Part shown: piece by piece, positions 1 to 6,930 of the stretch
Layout: the number at the start of each line of letters is the position of its first letter
How positions within the stretch are numbered: the first letter of the stretch is position 1
NCBI GenBank assembly: GCA_002388905.1
Contig: DGNJ01000033.1
Coordinates: forward strand, 963-26,945
Length of the DNA: 25,983 bases
Source: Cellvibrionales bacterium UBA4495
GTDB lineage: Bacteria > Pseudomonadota > Gammaproteobacteria > Pseudomonadales > Porticoccaceae
Reading direction: 5' to 3'
Made by a program: the position numbers and the translations under genes
Notes under the pieces: generated by a model
Database searches by the model: none
Seen by the model: only the letters and a program-made list of their open reading frames with translations
What the model was told of the DNA's origin: nothing

Positions 1-101
1 TCGGGCAGGTGGTCATTGACCTCGGCGTAGGTCAGATAACCCTGTTCGCGGCCCTTGGCGATGAGTTCCTTGAGGCGGGATTGCTGGGATGCTTCACTCA
101 T
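1..101 (-). CDS. rpoD: RNA polymerase primary sigma factor RpoD (N-terminal start only)
   Basis: The first 33 codons of the housekeeping sigma-70 factor, which directs RNA polymerase to most promoters. The gene runs off the left edge of the window. The readable residues include LKELIAKGREQGYLTYAEV followed by NDHLP, which is the start of region 1.1 and nearly matches the E. coli RpoD N-terminus. The ATG at 101 is chosen from this homology, because I see no clear Shine-Dalgarno sequence ahead of it. It lies downstream of dnaG on the same strand, as in the classic rpsU-dnaG-rpoD operon, and a strong -10 element lies in the gap between them, so it can be transcribed on its own. Confidence 0.93.
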   Translation of the reverse strand, partial: MSEASQQSRLKELIAKGREQGYLTYAEVNDHLP

Positions 102-142
102 AATATGCGGGTACCGGTGGGGTGCTCGAAAATAAACGCGCG

Positions 143-171
143 ATTATAACGAATAAATGGGGTCATGTCCC
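143..171 (-). promoter_or_regulatory. sigma-70 promoter of rpoD
   Basis: On the minus strand, a -35-like GGGACA (166-171) and a perfect -10 TATAAT (143-148) are separated by 17 bases. This gives a leader of roughly 35 bases before the rpoD ATG at 101. The -35 matches the consensus at four of six positions. An inverted repeat (ATGGG ... CCCAT) covers the -35 hexamer. The promoter is read from sequence only. Confidence 0.7.
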
Positions 172-192
172 ATAAATACAAGGATAGACGAC

Positions 193-2172
193 TTATTCGG
201 ACTTTGGGTTTCTTGGCGCGGTCAGGGCCCTTTTTATTGCTATATTAAGCTCTTCCGTGCGTTCTTCCCCGGGAAGTTCATTGTGCCAGAGCGCCAACAG
301 CTGCTTCCGTTCGTCTGGCGATAGGGTAGCTTTGTCGAGCAATTTGTCAAGCTGCACTCTGGCAGGCAATCCCCGGTGCAGCTTTTCTTTCAGGTGCCGA
401 TGGATGTCCCGGAACTCGGCCAGGTTGTCCCGTTCGGTATTGCCGGGCGGACGAAACAGGTCGGTGGCGGCGATCCGCGCCAGGGCTTCCGCCTCCTCGT
501 TACCGCTGTGAATGGCTCGCCAGTGGCCGAGGATGTGGTTGAGGGTGTAGTCAGGGTGCTCTCGGAGCACGCGCACCAGTTTGGCCAGTAGCGGGCCGTC
601 CGGGTCGTCCAGATGATCCAGCCCCGCAACCTCAAGCTCATCGACCAGTTGTGGTTCGTGGATAAGCAGGGCAATCAATCGCTGGACGGCGGAAAGTTTC
701 AGCCGTCTGTCGGGCCGGCCGGCCGGGACAGGCGCCGCCGGGTAATCCGGCGCGCCCCAGGGGTCGTCCGGGGCGAAGCGGTCGTCGGCGCCGGTGTCGT
801 AGGCTTCCGGGGGCGGACCGTCATCGCTGAATACCGGCCCCTTGTCTGCGTCCCGGCTGTCGTCAGCCGGTGCCGCCGCCGGAGCCACCAGGGTTTCCAG
901 TTCGGTCACTTCCATATCGGTGCGCCGGGCCAGTTCCTTGAGCATGAGCTGGCGGTACACGCCCCGGGGCAGGCGGTTGATCAGTGGGGCTGCGAGCTTG
1001 CTCAGCCTGGCCTTGCCGTCCAGCGACTCCAGGTTCAGATCGTTTGACAGGGCGTTGAACAGGAAATCCGACAGTGAGCTGGCGTCAGCCATCAGGCGCC
1101 TGAAACCCTCGGGGCCTTCCCGGCGGACCAGGGTGTCCGGGTCTTCGCCCTCGGGCAGGAACAGGAAGCGGGCACTGCGCCCGTCCTCCATGGCCGGCAG
1201 GCAGGTTTCCAGGGCGCGCCGGGCGGCCTTGCGTCCGGCCTCGTCGCCGTCGAAGCAGAACACCACTTCCTCGGTGTAGCGGTAGAGTTTTTCCAGGTGG
1301 TCGCCGGTGGCGGACGTTCCCAGGGTGGCGACGGCATTGTCGATACCGTGCTGGGCCAGGGCCACGACGTCCATGTAGCCCTCCACGACGATCAGGCAGG
1401 GTATCTCGCGCAGTGCCTGATGAGCCTCGTAGAGTCCGTACAGTTCACGGCCCTTGTGAAAGACCGGTGTCTCCGGCGAATTCAGGTACTTGGGTTTGGC
1501 GTCGTCGAGCACCCGCCCCCCGAAGCCCAGTGTACGGCCCCGCGTGTCGCGGATGGGGAATTGAATGCGGTTGCGGAAACGGTCGTAGACGCGGTTCTCT
1601 GCCCCTTCCTGGCGTATCACCAGGCCCGCTTCGGTCAGCAGCTTGAGGCGCTCGTCGTCGGTGGCCAGCTCCTTGATCAGGTTGTCCCAGCCCGGGGGCG
1701 CAAAGCCGATGCCGAACCGGGCGGCGATCTCGCCGCTCAGGCCGCGTTTTTTCAGGTAGTCGACGGCCCTGCCGGCCCCGGGGTGCCTGCGCAACCGGGT
1801 CCGGTAGAAGAGGTCCGCCTGGCGGAGAATCTCGTGGAGTTTCTTGTGGCGGCTTTCCGCCGGCGAGGAGGCGGCTTCCCGGGGCACTTCCAGGCCGCAG
1901 TGGCTGGCCAGCTGCTCCACGGCCCGGGGAAACTCCACGCGGTCGTAATCCATGACAAAGCCGATGGCATTGCCGCTGGCGCCGCAGCCGAAACAGTAAT
2001 AGAACTGCTTGTCGGGGCTGACTGTGAACGAGGGGGTCTTTTCGTCGTGGAAGGGGCAGCGGGCGCTGTAGTTTTTGCCGGTTTTCCGCAGGTCCACCCG
2101 CGCCCCCACCACGTCGACGATATCGGCGCGATCGAGCAGGTCGTCGATGAACCGCTGGGGAATCCTGGCCAT
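193..2172 (-). CDS. dnaG: DNA primase DnaG
   Basis: Primase makes the RNA primers for chromosome replication and works with the DnaB helicase. The protein is 659 residues from the ATG at 2172. The N-terminal zinc-binding domain shows C39, H42, C60 and C63 (RCPFHDEKTPSF and YYCFGCG). The TOPRIM catalytic core shows EGYMD at about 264-268 and DGD at about 308-310. An acidic, proline-rich linker (about 430-490) leads to the C-terminal helicase-binding domain. An in-frame GTG lies two codons upstream at 2178, but the GCGAGG ribosome-binding sequence is correctly spaced for the ATG. It sits between yqeY and rpoD on the same strand, as in the macromolecular-synthesis operon of other gammaproteobacteria. 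No promoter of its own was recognised in the 100 bases upstream. Confidence 0.98.
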   Translation of the reverse strand: MARIPQRFIDDLLDRADIVDVVGARVDLRKTGKNYSARCPFHDEKTPSFTVSPDKQFYYCFGCGASGNAIGFVMDYDRVEFPRAVEQLASHCGLEVPREAASSPAESRHKKLHEILRQADLFYRTRLRRHPGAGRAVDYLKKRGLSGEIAARFGIGFAPPGWDNLIKELATDDERLKLLTEAGLVIRQEGAENRVYDRFRNRIQFPIRDTRGRTLGFGGRVLDDAKPKYLNSPETPVFHKGRELYGLYEAHQALREIPCLIVVEGYMDVVALAQHGIDNAVATLGTSATGDHLEKLYRYTEEVVFCFDGDEAGRKAARRALETCLPAMEDGRSARFLFLPEGEDPDTLVRREGPEGFRRLMADASSLSDFLFNALSNDLNLESLDGKARLSKLAAPLINRLPRGVYRQLMLKELARRTDMEVTELETLVAPAAAPADDSRDADKGPVFSDDGPPPEAYDTGADDRFAPDDPWGAPDYPAAPVPAGRPDRRLKLSAVQRLIALLIHEPQLVDELEVAGLDHLDDPDGPLLAKLVRVLREHPDYTLNHILGHWRAIHSGNEEAEALARIAATDLFRPPGNTERDNLAEFRDIHRHLKEKLHRGLPARVQLDKLLDKATLSPDERKQLLALWHNELPGEERTEELNIAIKRALTAPRNPKSE

Positions 2173-2278
2173 TGTCACCTCGCCTGAAAGGCTTTTATTG
2201 AAGCACCCCTGGGATGGTGAGTCGAGGGTGGCCTGGGGGCGCAGAGAGTCCCGCCATGACCGGGGCCGGGCAGGCCAA

Positions 2279-2731
2279 CTAGCCCAATTTTGCCTTGACG
2301 GCCTTGCTGACCTCGCCCATGTCGGCGCGGCCCTGGACCTTGGGCTTGAGCACGCCCATTACCTTACCCATATCCTGCATGGACGCGGCGCCGGTTATGG
2401 CGACGGCATCCGCAACCAGGGTGTCAAGTTCTTCGGGGGAAAGGGGGGCGGGCAGGAATTCCTGGATAACCGCGACTTCGGCTTCTTCCTTCCGGGCGAG
2501 ATCATCGCGACCGGCATCACGATATTGCCTGATACTGTCCCGGCGCTGCTTGACCATTTTGTCGAGGATGGCAATCAGGCGCTCGTTGTCCACCTCGACG
2601 CGCTCGTCCACTTCAATGCGCTTGATCTCGGCCTGAATGAGACGCACCGTGCCCAGCCGGTCCTTGTCCCTGGCGCGCATGGCCGACTTCATGGCCTCGT
2701 TGATGCGGTCTTTCAGGGAGGATTCGGTCAT
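2279..2731 (-). CDS. yqeY: GatB/YqeY domain protein
   Basis: A 150-residue YqeY-family protein. The family shares the tail domain of the GatB subunit of the tRNA-dependent amidotransferase; a role in tRNA-linked metabolism is often suggested but not established. The whole protein is the domain: SLKDRINEAMKSAMRARDK at the N-terminus, then RLIQAEIKRIEVDERVE, an IRQYRDAGRDDLARKEEAE segment, the EFLPAPLSPEEL turn, and the MGKVMGVLKPKVQGRADMG motif near the C-terminus. The ATG at 2731 is preceded by GGAG at suitable spacing; the open frame continues further upstream but without homology. It lies between rpsU and dnaG on the same strand, which is common in Pseudomonas-like genomes. Confidence 0.93.
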   Translation of the reverse strand: MTESSLKDRINEAMKSAMRARDKDRLGTVRLIQAEIKRIEVDERVEVDNERLIAILDKMVKQRRDSIRQYRDAGRDDLARKEEAEVAVIQEFLPAPLSPEELDTLVADAVAITGAASMQDMGKVMGVLKPKVQGRADMGEVSKAVKAKLG

Positions 2732-2774
2732 GGCTTCGCTCCGGTTGGCTGTGGCCCGTGTGGCTTTTATAGAA

Positions 2775-2810
2775 CGAAAAAACGCCGATGGAGGGCACCG
2801 ACGTTTTTCG
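2775..2810 (-). terminator. intrinsic terminator after rpsU
   Basis: In the minus-strand RNA, a 10-bp stem (AACGTCGGTG pairing with CATCGGCGTT, loop CCCTC; 2781-2805) runs directly into a U tract. It lies between rpsU and yqeY, so downstream yqeY-dnaG expression would need read-through or another promoter. E. coli has a comparable terminator between rpsU and dnaG. Confidence 0.85.
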
Positions 2811-2831
2811 GAACGGGGTTCGCTGTGCGGC

Positions 2832-3047
2832 TCAGTATTGCCGGGAGAACTTCCGCGCTTCCCGCTGGAGCTTCTTGGCATGGCGTTTGACGGCGGCAGC
2901 CGCCTTGCGCTTGCGCGCCCAGGTGGGCTTCTCGTAGAACTCGCGACGGCGAACTTCGGCCAGTACGCCGGCTTTCTCGCAGGAGCGTTTGAAACGACGC
3001 AGGGCAACGTCGAAGGGTTCGTTCTCTTTAATGCGGACTGAAGGCAT
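2832..3047 (-). CDS. rpsU: 30S ribosomal protein S21
   Basis: A complete 71-residue S21, the normal length, which is a component of the small-subunit platform needed for translation initiation. The N-terminus [20 protein letters not shown] and the very basic C-terminus ([17 protein letters not shown]) match the family closely. The ATG at 3047 is preceded by GAGG five bases upstream. It is the first gene of the rpsU-yqeY-dnaG-rpoD run, has a strong promoter just upstream and an intrinsic terminator just downstream. It diverges from tsaD, the usual gammaproteobacterial arrangement. Confidence 0.98.
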   Translation of the reverse strand: MPSVRIKENEPFDVALRRFKRSCEKAGVLAEVRRREFYEKPTWARKRKAAAAVKRHAKKLQREARKFSRQY

Positions 3048-3079
3048 GTATCCTCTTTCCCGTTGAATCTGTTAAGGTT

Positions 3080-3094
3080 TTGGCCATTGGCCAA
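3080..3094. repeat. perfect palindrome in the rpsU leader
   Basis: TTGGCCATTGGCCAA is a 15-base perfect inverted repeat (seven-base arms around one central base). It lies about 7-21 bases downstream of the predicted rpsU transcription start. It could be a protein-binding site on DNA; as RNA it can only form a tight hairpin with fewer pairs. Confidence 0.6.
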
Positions 3095-3107
3095 CTCTGG
3101 GCGGCGT

Positions 3108-3136
3108 ATTCTAACCAGATCGCAGGGGATATGCAA
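3108..3136 (-). promoter_or_regulatory. sigma-70 promoter of rpsU
   Basis: On the minus strand, TTGCAT (3131-3136) and TAGAAT (3108-3113) are separated by exactly 17 bases. Transcription would begin near 3101, giving a leader of about 54 bases before the rpsU ATG. A perfect palindrome lies in that leader. Confidence 0.85.
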
Positions 3137-3277
3137 AACTTTTCTGATCCCCTTTTATACGCTTAAGCCCCTGAAATCGGGGTGGTTTTGCGACGCCCCG
3201 GCTATTATGATGCGCGCTCGCGCCGGCCCGTGGCGGGATGAATGACGCGGGCGGCCAATCAGGCGAGGAGTGTGGTT

Positions 3278-4312
3278 ATGCGGGTGCTGGGCATCGAGAC
3301 TTCCTGTGACGAGACCGGGGTGGCTGTCTACGACAGCGACCGGGGCCTGCTCGCCCATGCACTCTACAGCCAGATGGCGGTTCACTCGGAATACGGTGGT
3401 GTGGTGCCCGAACTGGCTTCCCGGGACCATGTTCGCAAGATCCTGCCGCTCCTGACCCGGGTACTCCATGAGTCCGGCTCCTCCCGGCAGAACATTGACG
3501 GTATTGCCTACACCGCGGGTCCGGGCCTGGTGGGGGCGCTGATGGTGGGCGGCGCCGTGGGCAGGTCCCTGGCCTACGCCTGGCAGGTGCCGGCGGTGGG
3601 CATTCACCACATGGAAGGGCACTTACTGGCACCCATGCTCGAGGACAATCCACCGGCTTTCCCTTTTGTCGCCCTGCTGGTGTCTGGTGGCCATACGCAA
3701 CTGGTGGAGGTTGAGACCATCGGCCGCTATAAGATTCTCGGGGAATCCGTGGACGATGCCGCCGGGGAGGCGTTCGACAAGGCGGCCAAGATGCTCGACC
3801 TGGATTATCCCGGGGGGCCACAGGTGGCCATGCTTGCCGAACGGGGGGATCCATCCCGTTTCCGTTTTCCCCGGCCGATGACCGACCGGCCCGGCCTGGA
3901 TTTCAGTTTCTCGGGATTGAAAACCTTTACCCTGAATACCATTGCCGCGCACAGGGGCGAGGACGGCCTTCCCGACAACCAGACCATGGCGGATATCGCC
4001 TGTGCCTTCCAGGAGGCGGTGGTGGATACTCTGGTCATCAAGTGCCGGCGGGCGCTGGAACTCACCGGCCTGAAAACGCTGGTGATTGCCGGCGGCGTTT
4101 CCGCCAACAGCCTGCTGCGGCAGCGGCTGGAGGAAAAACTGGCCAAAATCGGGGCCGGTGTTTTTTATGCCCGCCACGAGTTCTGCACCGATAACGGCGC
4201 CATGATCGCCTATGCCGGCTGCCAGCGCCTGCTCGCCGGCCAGCGGGACGATCTCGCGGTCCGGGCCATTCCCCGCTGGCCCCTGACAGAGTTGGAGACA
4301 ATGGAAGCCTGA
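3278..4312 (+). CDS. tsaD: tRNA t6A37 threonylcarbamoyltransferase TsaD
   Basis: TsaD transfers the threonylcarbamoyl group onto A37 of ANN-decoding tRNAs, with TsaB, TsaE and TsaC. The protein is 344 residues. It shows the N-terminal [17 protein letters not shown] phosphate-binding motif, the metal-binding HHMEGH with H111 and H115, the [10 protein letters not shown] loop, the GGVSANS segment, and the [10 protein letters not shown] motif near the end. The ATG at 3278 is chosen because it begins the conserved motif and has an AGGCGAGGAG ribosome-binding sequence at good spacing; the frame is open for 12 more codons upstream. It diverges from rpsU. A TATTATGAT element near 3203-3211 may be the -10, but no good -35 accompanies it. 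The stop overlaps the folB start by one base. Confidence 0.98.
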   Translation: MRVLGIETSCDETGVAVYDSDRGLLAHALYSQMAVHSEYGGVVPELASRDHVRKILPLLTRVLHESGSSRQNIDGIAYTAGPGLVGALMVGGAVGRSLAYAWQVPAVGIHHMEGHLLAPMLEDNPPAFPFVALLVSGGHTQLVEVETIGRYKILGESVDDAAGEAFDKAAKMLDLDYPGGPQVAMLAERGDPSRFRFPRPMTDRPGLDFSFSGLKTFTLNTIAAHRGEDGLPDNQTMADIACAFQEAVVDTLVIKCRRALELTGLKTLVIAGGVSANSLLRQRLEEKLAKIGAGVFYARHEFCTDNGAMIAYAGCQRLLAGQRDDLAVRAIPRWPLTELETMEA

Positions 4313-4674
4313 TGGATATCGTCTATATTCGCGATCTGTGTGTCGACACCATAATCGGCATCTTCGACTGGGAGCGGGAGGTTCGCCAGACCGTCAGTCT
4401 CGATCTGGAAATGGCGACGGATATACGCCGGGCAGCGGCGACCGACGATATCCAGTACGCGCTGAACTACAAGGCGGTGGCCAAGCGCCTGATCGCGTTT
4501 ATCGAGGGCAGCGAGTTCCTGCTGGTGGAAAGGCTGGCGGAAGAAGTGGCGGCTATCGTTATCGATGAGTTCAATGTGCCCTGGCTGCGCCTGCGGCTTA
4601 GCAAGCCCGGCGCCCTGCGCGGGGCCCGGGATGTGGGGTTGATTATCGAACGGGGGGAAAGGCCCGATGCCTGA
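4312..4674 (+). CDS. folB: dihydroneopterin aldolase FolB
   Basis: A 120-residue FolB, the normal length. It converts 7,8-dihydroneopterin to 6-hydroxymethyl-dihydropterin and glycolaldehyde in folate synthesis, and the family usually forms octamers. The VDTIIGIFDWEREVRQ segment holds the pterin-anchoring glutamate (E21) and LNY follows at 51-53. LSKPGALRGARDVG near the end holds the catalytic lysine (K98). The start ATG overlaps the tsaD stop (TGATG), and the end overlaps folK by 8 bases, so tsaD, folB and folK are almost certainly co-transcribed and translationally coupled. FolK next door uses the FolB product. Confidence 0.96.
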   Translation: MDIVYIRDLCVDTIIGIFDWEREVRQTVSLDLEMATDIRRAAATDDIQYALNYKAVAKRLIAFIEGSEFLLVERLAEEVAAIVIDEFNVPWLRLRLSKPGALRGARDVGLIIERGERPDA

Positions 4675-5182
4675 GGTCTTCGTCAGTATCGGCAGCAATA
4701 TCGACCGGGAATACCACATTGCCGCGGCCCTGGACGACCTTGCCGACGCATTCGGGGCGTTGGTGCTGTCCTCCGTTTACCAGAGCGAGGCGGTGGGTTT
4801 TGGCGGTGACGACTTCTACAACCTGGTCGCCGGCTTCCGGTGCCGGGCCTCCGTGGGTGACCTTTTCTCTCACTTGCGGGCCATCGAGGACAGGCATGGC
4901 CGGCGGCGGGACGGTCCCCGCTTCAGTTCACGGACGCTGGATATCGATATTCTGGTCTACGACGATCTGGTCGGTACCGTCGAGGGGGTTGAACTGCCGC
5001 GTCAGGAAATTCTCGAGAATGCGTTTGTCCTGCTGCCCCTGGCGGAAATCGCCGGCGACCGTGTCCATCCCGGTGAAAAGCGGACCTATGGGGAACTGTG
5101 GCGGGATTACGATAAATCGGCTCAGAAGCTGTGGCCGGTGACATTTGTCTGGCGCGGGGAGCAAATCTCGCCCCGCGGTTGA
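4667..5182 (+). CDS. folK: 2-amino-4-hydroxy-6-hydroxymethyldihydropteridine pyrophosphokinase FolK
   Basis: FolK moves pyrophosphate from ATP to 6-hydroxymethyl-dihydropterin, the step just after FolB. The protein is 171 residues. It begins with VFVSIGSNIDREYHI, contains the substrate-loop YQSEAVGFGGDDFYNLV, and carries the HPPK signature RFSSRTLDIDILVYDD, whose two aspartates bind magnesium. The PRFSSRTLDIDIL form differs from the WGPRTLDLDI form of E. coli FolK and resembles a shorter second type of FolK found in Pseudomonas-like bacteria. It overlaps folB and ends only 8 bases from the end of the convergent DksA-type gene, with no terminator visible between them. Confidence 0.96.
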   Translation: MPEVFVSIGSNIDREYHIAAALDDLADAFGALVLSSVYQSEAVGFGGDDFYNLVAGFRCRASVGDLFSHLRAIEDRHGRRRDGPRFSSRTLDIDILVYDDLVGTVEGVELPRQEILENAFVLLPLAEIAGDRVHPGEKRTYGELWRDYDKSAQKLWPVTFVWRGEQISPRG

Positions 5183-5190
5183 ATCTCAGG

Positions 5191-5523
5191 CTAGTCGGCC
5201 GCGCTCGCACACTGGATGCACAGGTCCGTATAGGGCACGGCTTCCAGGCGTTGCAGGTTGATGGTTTCGCCGCACTGGCTGCAGGTGGTGTATTCCCCGC
5301 GCTCGAGCCGCTCCAGGGCCTGGTTGATGCGCGACAGTTCGACACGGGATTCGTTGCCGATGGCATCCATGACTTCATCGTTCTGGCGCTCCTGGGCCTG
5401 CTCCACCCAGTCGGCGGAATGTTCGGCGGTGACGTCCTGCTGGACTTTTTCCAGGCGCGTGATGAGTTGTTCCTTGCGTTGCCGGAGATAGTTTTCTATC
5501 CCCTTGAGGGTGGTTTCGGACAT
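5191..5523 (-). CDS. short TraR/DksA-family zinc-finger protein
   Basis: A 110-residue member of the DksA/TraR family, which acts through the secondary channel of RNA polymerase. A helical N-terminal half (about 1-72) should form the two coiled-coil helices. A C4 zinc finger follows, with C81-x2-C84 and C102-x2-C105 (TCSQCGETINLQRLEAVPYTDLCIQC). The protein is about 40 residues shorter than E. coli DksA. The coiled-coil tip reads AEHSADWVEQAQERQND and lacks the DPADRA-type motif of true DksA, so this is a paralogue and not the main ppGpp co-factor. The ATG at 5523 has a GAAGAG just upstream. It follows hsp20 on the same strand across a weak terminator hairpin. Confidence 0.9.
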   Translation of the reverse strand: MSETTLKGIENYLRQRKEQLITRLEKVQQDVTAEHSADWVEQAQERQNDEVMDAIGNESRVELSRINQALERLERGEYTTCSQCGETINLQRLEAVPYTDLCIQCASAAD

Positions 5524-5542
5524 AGTGCTCTTCATTCGGTTT

Positions 5543-5577
5543 GGAAAAACAGAAGGAGGCGGCCACATTGCCGCCTC
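5543..5577 (-). terminator. weak terminator or attenuator between hsp20 and the DksA-type gene
   Basis: The minus-strand RNA forms a perfect 8-bp GC-rich stem (GAGGCGGC / GCCGCCUC, 6-base loop; 5556-5577). The U run starts six bases after the stem (CUUCUG then UUUUU), which should make termination inefficient. It ends only about 20 bases before the DksA-type ATG. Confidence 0.65.
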
Positions 5578-5616
5578 TCGCTGAAAGGCTAGCACAGCAT
5601 CGCTGCCGGGCAGGAT

Positions 5617-6045
5617 TTATTTGACCTCGATGCGCCGCTGCTGGGGTTGTACTTCCGGCGCCTTGGGGGCTTCGATAGTCAGTACGCCATTGTCGAAGGA
5701 TGCCTTGATATCCTCCTCGTGGACGTTGTCGCCCAGATTGAAACTGCGGGAATACCGGCCATAGCGCCGCTCCTGGCGAATCACCTTGCCTTCCTTCTCT
5801 TCCTTGCTCTCCTGCCGGCTTTCCGCCTCGATAGTGAGAATGCCGTCCTGGAGGGTGATATTGACGTCGTCCTTCTTGACGCCGGGCAACTCGGCGGTAA
5901 TCTCGTAGTGCTTGTCGTGCTCCTTGATGTCCACGCGGGGGGCGAAGAACGCATTGACCTCATTGGTCTCGCCCCGGGAAGGCGCCCAGAAATCATCGAA
6001 GAATTTGTCGATATCAAAAAAATTGCTTCTTGGAACCAGAGCCAT
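5617..6045 (-). CDS. Hsp20/alpha-crystallin small heat-shock protein
   Basis: A 142-residue small heat-shock protein, an ATP-independent holdase that binds unfolding proteins. The alpha-crystallin domain spans about residues 36-130. It starts at APRVDIKEHDKHYEITAELPGVKKDDV, continues through GILTIEAESRQE and RRYGRYSRSFNL, and ends with the A-x-x-x-NGVLTIEAPK motif. The short tail (QRRIEVK) carries the I-x-V oligomerisation motif. The FFDIDKFFDDFW start is the usual hydrophobic N-terminal arm. The ATG has a near-perfect AAAGGAGGTG ribosome-binding site. A sigma-32 promoter lies 60 bases upstream, so it should be heat induced. The DksA-type gene follows. Confidence 0.96.
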   Translation of the reverse strand: MALVPRSNFFDIDKFFDDFWAPSRGETNEVNAFFAPRVDIKEHDKHYEITAELPGVKKDDVNITLQDGILTIEAESRQESKEEKEGKVIRQERRYGRYSRSFNLGDNVHEEDIKASFDNGVLTIEAPKAPEVQPQQRRIEVK

Positions 6046-6084
6046 GATACACCTCCTTTAAAAGTGTTGGTTGGCTTTTAGAGT

Positions 6085-6111
6085 AATAGGTGCGGCTGGC
6101 AATATTTCAAG
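6085..6111 (-). promoter_or_regulatory. sigma-32 (heat-shock) promoter of hsp20
   Basis: On the minus strand, CTTGAAA (6105-6111) and CACCTATT (6085-6092) are separated by 12 bases, the same spacing as in the E. coli groE promoter. The -35 is a perfect match to the RpoH consensus; the -10 departs from CCCCATNT at two or three positions. The leader is about 33 bases. Confidence 0.75.
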
Positions 6112-6168
6112 GGCAATATCGCGCAAGGGGGTGGTCTTCAGGATGCGATTGATGCAGGTCAATAGTCG

Positions 6169-6930
6169 TCAGGCCCGCTTACCGGCCAGGGACTTGCCGC
6201 CGTCGACGGCAATGACCTGGCCCGTGATATAAGTGGCATCCATTGCCATCAACGTGGCCAGGGCGGCAATGTCATCGGGGGAGCCGCTCCGTTGCAGGGG
6301 TATGGCGTCCAGGGTTTCCGCCTTGCCGGCATCATCCATGGCCGCGGTGCCCTCCGGCCACAGGATGCTGCCCGGCGCGATGCCGTTGACCCGCACCTCC
6401 GGCGCCAGTTCCAGGGCCAGAGATCGGGTCAGCATGTGGTTTCCCGCCTTGGCGATACAATAAAGGGAATAGTCCTTGAGGGGTTGGCGCGCATTGATGT
6501 CGCCGATATTGATAATGGCGCCCCGGCTTGCTTTCAAGGCCGGCGCCAGCGCCCGGGACAGAAAGAATGGACCCTTGAGGTTGCTGCCCATAAGGTCCTT
6601 CCACTGGCTGTCGTCCGCCGTTGCCAGTGGTGTGGGATAGAAGCGGGACGCATTATTGACCAGTACATCCAGTCGGCCCCAGTGGTGAAGCACTGAATCC
6701 GCCAGTGCCTCGATGGCCTCGACCGCTCCCAGGTCGCCGGCGAAACAGGTGGCGGAACCGGGACGTTCGCCGTTGAGCGTATCGGCAATGTCGCCGGCGA
6801 CGGTCGCCGACCGGGGGCCGTGATGAATGGCCAGCGAAAAACCCTGCCGATGGAATTGCCGGCACAGGGCCTCGCCGATGCGCCTGTTGACCCCGGTGAT
6901 CAGGGCGACGGGCGTATTCTCGTGGTTCAT
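6169..6930 (-). CDS. FolM/PTR1-type pteridine reductase (short-chain dehydrogenase)
   Basis: A 253-residue short-chain dehydrogenase. Features point to the pteridine reductase branch, which reduces dihydropterins (dihydromonapterin in E. coli FolM) with NADPH. These are the TGVNRRIG cofactor motif (13-20), NNAS at 92-95, [11 protein letters not shown] with Asp where most SDRs have the catalytic Ser, and YCIAK (Y157-K161). The C-terminus shows the VDGGKSL motif. The GVNRRIG arginines are typical of NADPH-binding pteridine reductases. The ATG overlaps the stop of cca as ATGA, so the two are translationally coupled. Pterin genes folB and folK lie nearby on the other strand. Substrate is inferred from family only. 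Confidence 0.88.
   Translation of the reverse strand: MNHENTPVALITGVNRRIGEALCRQFHRQGFSLAIHHGPRSATVAGDIADTLNGERPGSATCFAGDLGAVEAIEALADSVLHHWGRLDVLVNNASRFYPTPLATADDSQWKDLMGSNLKGPFFLSRALAPALKASRGAIINIGDINARQPLKDYSLYCIAKAGNHMLTRSLALELAPEVRVNGIAPGSILWPEGTAAMDDAGKAETLDAIPLQRSGSPDDIAALATLMAMDATYITGQVIAVDGGKSLAGKRA

Noticed and set aside
1297..2187. A 296-codon open frame on the plus strand opposite dnaG
   Set aside because: A codon-bias shadow; dnaG motifs are intact on the other strand.
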